A model generated the notes under the pieces. That model saw nothing but the letters and a program-made list of their open reading frames with translations. It was not told where the DNA came from and ran no database searches. Positions 59,811-64,000 of a DNA stretch of 64,000 bases are shown here, in pieces; within the stretch, counting starts at the first letter, position 1; each line of letters opens with the position of its first letter. Both the position numbers and the translations under genes were made by a program. Source of the stretch: Chlorocebus sabaeus (taxonomy: Eukaryota; Chordata; Mammalia; Primates; Cercopithecidae); NCBI RefSeq assembly GCF_047675955.1, contig NC_132917.1, positions 13,157,887-13,221,886 on the forward strand. The letters run 5' to 3'.

Positions 59811-61915
59811 GTAAATGATATTTAATATAAATTTAAATATAAGGTCTCCCTTTCTTGATGTGTAGAAATCCTTGAAGACTAAATTGGCTGTAACTCATAA
59901 GAAGAAGTCCCAGATTTTACTCTTTTTTAGTGTAGGTAAGATTAATTAAACCCGAATTTTCAGTAAATTAGCTACCATAGCTTACGGACATTTAAAGGCT
60001 GAATGCCCAGATCGTAGTGCTGATATAGGTGATTGTTTTCAGTCTAATTCCCTGATTTCATATATCTTTACTTCTCATTCTAGTTTCTGCTCATAATTAT
60101 CTTCAGCTGTCTGGAGAATCCATTTATTTCTTGCAAGCTAAAAATATGCATAATAAATATTTGTTTAGGGTATTTCAAAATAGGTTTTCTTAAATAATTT
60201 GAGAAGCAAAATTTTACCTTCCTTAAAAAATAAACTACATAAAATAACACTAAATCATACATAGTGGAAGTTAGGGACTAAACAGAATACATTTAGAAAA
60301 CAGATAGAGCTGAGAGAAAAATTTATAAAGATGGCATGTTTATTAGAATCATGTCATATATATTTTGTTGTCCATACAGAGAAAATAGCTAAAAAAGAAT
60401 TATAGATCTTCTTATAATTGCATGTCACAAGCTAGATATTACTTACAAACTGAAATATATGAACTTTATTGCTACCAAAATATCTTTCAAAAATGGAACT
60501 TCTGAATATTTCTGTTAGTTTTGTTCTTGCAGCTAGTTTATTTTTAATTTTTATGAGAGTAAGTTCAGTATGACCATGCAAAGTAAAAGCTGATTTTATG
60601 ATCAATCACTTTATTTTTTCTATCATCAGATAATTAGTCAATATTACACACACATGCGTATACACAAAGACACATGCACAGGTTATGCAGTTTTCATTGT
60701 TAAAAAGTGACCAAAGTTTTGAAGATATAAGCTGTCTATTTTTCTTGAATATTATATTTCTAATTATTAAGTTTCTAATTTCTAAGTTCTCTGCACATAA
60801 AAAGATCTTAATATTAATTACTAAATAAAGAAATAAATTGCATATTTGATTGCAAATTCAATAGGATAATCTGTGGTAATTTCTTAGTTGTTCTTTCTTT
60901 TTGCCTTATTTTAAATAATGGAAGTTGGTAACAAAAACATATCAGTAAAAATCAAGCATATCTTCATATAATATGGTGATGCACAAATTATTTAGAGTGA
61001 TGAATCTCTACATATGTCAAGCAGTGATATTATGTGGCCTTCTCAGCTTGAAAGACATTTGTGTTAAATATCAAGCAAATGTTATTAAAAACAAAAGTGG
61101 AGATTTTATGCTAGGTGAAATTTCTATATAAAAGGAGAAGTTTACACAAATCAAATTATTTCAAAGGCTGTGATAGAGTCCTAAATAATAAACAACCTTA
61201 CATCAATTAAGAAACTGGTAATTTTTGTATTTTTTTGTATTGTTTTACCAAAATTCCTTACTAAAGAAAATGAAACTTTCAATAAGTCTCATTGGTATTT
61301 AAAATTAAAATTAAAAAATTAATTTTCCCAATTTCAATGTAAACTATAAAATGTGTGATCTAAATGAGTATATTAAATTGCATGTTTGAAAAACTTTAAA
61401 AATATGTTTGTAATAAATCTATATCTAAAAGAAATTGTTTATTTACATAGAATATACTATATTAAAAATATTATTTTATCTTAATTGGGTGGCTATTGCC
61501 AAGGTTGATGTCAACTTTGAAATTGTGTCCCAATTGTTTTCAAGTAAATGGCTGAAATAAGAGGGACAAACTTGACTATAAAAGGATCATGCTTCTGTAT
61601 TTGGAGAATTATTATATTTTCAGTAGGAACAATTTTGCGTAGAGGATTTATCACTTTGTGAAAAGAATTATACCTCAATGCTTTATAAAATACTTACTTA
61701 CTTAGGAAAATGAAGAAGCACACCAGAGCTTTATCTTCCATATTTTCTAGGGTAGAAAACATGCTAAAAGTATTTATGTTTAATGCTCCAATTAATAAAA
61801 TGTGACCAATCATAAATATATATATATGAAAATGTTATTTGTAACATTTCATTACATGTACTTCTTGTCAATATTTATTTTATTTTTCAATTTGACATCT
61901 AAGTAAAATTTTTAT
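59811..61915. other. Unassigned, very AT-rich DNA
   Basis: About 2.1 kb with no gene or interspersed repeat I recognise, only a short CA-rich run near 60644-60677. The 60-codon frame at 60080-60262 has no context. Confidence 0.45.
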
Positions 61916-62059
61916 TTTTATTTTTATTTTTTTTTTAAATTTATTTATTATTATTATACTTTAAGTTGTAGGGTACATGTGCACAACGTGCAGGTTTGTT
62001 ACATATGTATACTTGTGCCATGTTGGTGTGCTGCACCCATCAACTCGTCATTTACATTA
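61916..62059 (-). mobile_element. Short L1PA 3' stub, antisense
   Basis: gggtacatgtgcacaacgtg and tttgttacatatgtatactt, then tgctgcacccatcaactcg, are almost unchanged L1PA 3' UTR. Severe 5' truncation leaves about 100 bp plus an impure T-rich tail. It is younger than other L1s here. The target-site duplication is obscured by the ATTTTT-rich flanks. Confidence 0.85.
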
Positions 62060-62834
62060 TACCTGATGTATTTTTATTTTTAAAAAGAAACATTGCAACA
62101 ATATTTGGAAAGTTTGGTATGGTTAGATAGACATTAAATATTATGGTTTTACATGTCATCCGGCCAGATATTAAAATAGCAGTTAACTATGCATGTAGAG
62201 ATGCCTGGGTTTATATAGGGTGTTCACTATTTAATCTGTCATTTTATTCCATTGGTAAACCACCTGATATGCTTTTTTCCAAAACCAGAGCAAGAATGTA
62301 CTATATAGACAGATTTCTGGGGTATGTCTCAATGTTTGTATTGGAAATAACTTTTTTCATCCAATAATTTAAGTAGAATTATACAAAGAAAAAATATTAG
62401 TACAGCTTGTAGCTCTGTTTGGATGTACTATATCCATGCTAATTAATTTTATGTGTAGATGGCTTACAAACAACACACTAATGTAAAAGTAATTCTCATT
62501 AATTTTAAATTTATGACATTTCTCATAAATGTTCTGATTAAGAGATTTCTATAGTTTTTACAATATTATGTAATGACTAATCACCTATTTTATATTTGTT
62601 GTTTTGGTTCAGATATGTCATATTAGAGAAGTCTCCTTGTTGATTGTCAAATATTTTCTCTCTGAAAGAAACCAAGGTACCATTTTCTGGAAGGGTAATC
62701 AGAGTGATAGATTTTTAATTCATTTATTTCAATTTCATTATTAAATATATAAAGAATGGTCAAGAATTTTGAAAGGTATTATAAATTTCAAATTAAATAT
62801 ACATAAAATTTACATTAAAAACACATAATAAGAT
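62060..62834. other. Unassigned AT-rich DNA
   Basis: Nothing recognisable. The 74-codon plus-strand frame at 62143-62367 (begins MVLHVIRPDIKIAV) has no known domain or coding context. Confidence 0.45.
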
Positions 62835-63180
62835 CCATTATATACCAGAAACTGTCCCTAAATTCCAACAAAATAAAAATGAAGGGATATGAATCCTATT
62901 CTACAGAAACACAATGTATTGAAGTGAGGAGGCATATACACAATGCACTGTAACAAAACGAAAATTCCTCGGGACACAGAGAAAATGCTATGAGCATTTA
63001 TAAGAGGAAAAGATTATTCTCATTTGGGTGGTGTGTATGTCTGTAAGTATCATGGTGGAGTGGAGGAGGTGACTACTGAACTGTATCTTGAAAGATTCAT
63101 AATATATATGAATATGATAAAAGTGCATTCAGAAAAAAGCTAAGATGTACCACAAGAACTTCGTGAGGGAATATTGGCAA
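62835..63180 (-). mobile_element. L2 relic, antisense
   Basis: agaaaatgctatgagcattt, tggtggagtggaggaggtga and actgtatcttgaaagattca follow the antisense L2 order (volume, gaggtgacatttgagctga-like, cttgaaggat-like). Confidence 0.5.
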
Positions 63181-63289
63181 AAATTGAATAATAGTGAAAG
63201 ACTTTAAAGATTAAAAATGCAAATTGTGTTATAGTATTCAGACACAATGCAAATTTATTAAAAATAGGTACATGAAAAACATACACAGA

Positions 63290-63500
63290 ATCATAGAATT
63301 TTAGCACATACCAAAATATACACAATAGCTTGCATGTAGTGAGTACCAAATAATTGTTTAATAAAACAGATGAATTTATTTATTTTATTAGATTATATGT
63401 CTCTATTATCTTGAAACTTAAAGATTAGGTACCTTTTAGGCAGGAACTGAGATTGATTGAGTCCTTAAATAAATGTTTGCTAAAGGTTGTTAAATGGATT
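63290..63500 (+). mobile_element. L2/MIR-type 3' tails, sense
   Basis: Two consecutive tail-like blocks, cttgcatgtagtgagtacca with aattgtttaataaaac and then ggcaggaactgagattgatt with taaataaatgtttgct, resemble sense L2 or MIR ends. Confidence 0.4.
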
Positions 63501-64000
63501 AAAATTTATGCTTGACTTATTGTGGAAGTATTGTAGTTCAGCTTATGTAAGATAGAATATTCACTGATTTGATTTTATGTAAATAAACCAATAAATCATT
63601 TGTAAGATTGCTGAAGAACATACTCAATCTCTGTCCCAGAAATTTTAACTACCTTTTAAAAGAACACATTATTTTTGTATAAAATATTATTAACCTTTAA
63701 TCATGATGAGTTGAAAGAAGACATTTATCTGGTGGTCTCGTGGGAAACTGGGTAGACAATGTCAATCTGTAGAGAAGGATAAAACCTAGAACTCCTAACA
63801 GTCTCTTGTTCTGACACTGTCTATATACTGTATTCCCCTTACCCCTGTGGTGTTCCACATATGAATTGAGTTTACATTGCTTGGACTATAATTGCTTATC
63901 CCTACCATAATTACTTTATTGGTTTAGCTATACTATTGGGAAGATCATTTCCCATCGTGGTTATACAAATTTGTTTACAAGCCTATTTAACTCAAATTTA
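63501..64000. other. Unassigned AT-rich DNA at the window end
   Basis: No recognisable feature. Confidence 0.45.

Noticed and set aside
61916..62059. Possible promoter or regulatory element conserved with other loci
   Set aside because: The recognisable sequence is L1PA 3' UTR, present in thousands of places.

Overview
The window looks like intergenic or deep intronic nuclear DNA from a primate. It is AT-rich and consists largely of retrotransposon copies of different ages. The best lineage clue is a nearly undecayed AluY with a pure 39-T tail at 52657-52926. Its variants (gaggtggcgggcgcc, and gatctggccactgcac in the sense orientation) are ones I associate from memory with AluYR subfamilies of Old World monkeys. 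A macaque- or baboon-like source is therefore my first guess. I see no protein-coding exon, tRNA, rRNA, CRISPR array or CpG island. Every open reading frame is either a chance frame or lies inside a transposon relic.

Layout. 0-3.6 kb: a relic that looks like an antisense LTR, then an internally deleted L1 with both ends and target-site duplications. 3.6-15 kb: old unique DNA with L2, MIR, a hAT-type relic, and a THE1/MST LTR nested in an MLT1 LTR. 15-24 kb: three Alus, a 5'-truncated L1, a MADE1 element and a 154-bp direct duplication. 24-28.4 kb: a tract of slightly higher GC with LTR-like ends and a long (TG)n(CG)n run, possibly a decayed ERVL/MaLR provirus. 28.4-39.7 kb: sparse MIR/L2 plus an L1PB-type element inserted in L2. 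39.7-47.5 kb: several L1 copies in both orientations, one split by an Alu, and a 24-bp minisatellite. 47.5-52.0 kb: an unassigned patch, then a large inverted duplication. 52-59.8 kb: L1 relics carrying two Alus, including a nested, 5'-inverted L1. 59.8-64 kb: very AT-rich unique DNA with a 144-bp L1PA stub and L2 relics.

The most unusual structure is at 48444-52012. One Alu, with both of its 16-bp target-site duplications still visible, is split by a 647-bp segment. That segment is an inverted copy of 51383-52012, about 2.1 kb away. My hand alignment gives about 29 mismatches in about 629 aligned positions plus two gaps. The split Alu identifies the left copy as the inserted one, so this is a local, templated, inverted insertion rather than a transposon. 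I found no gene system in the window. Repeat family names come from recognising consensus phrases, without a repeat-masking search, so subfamily labels are tentative.
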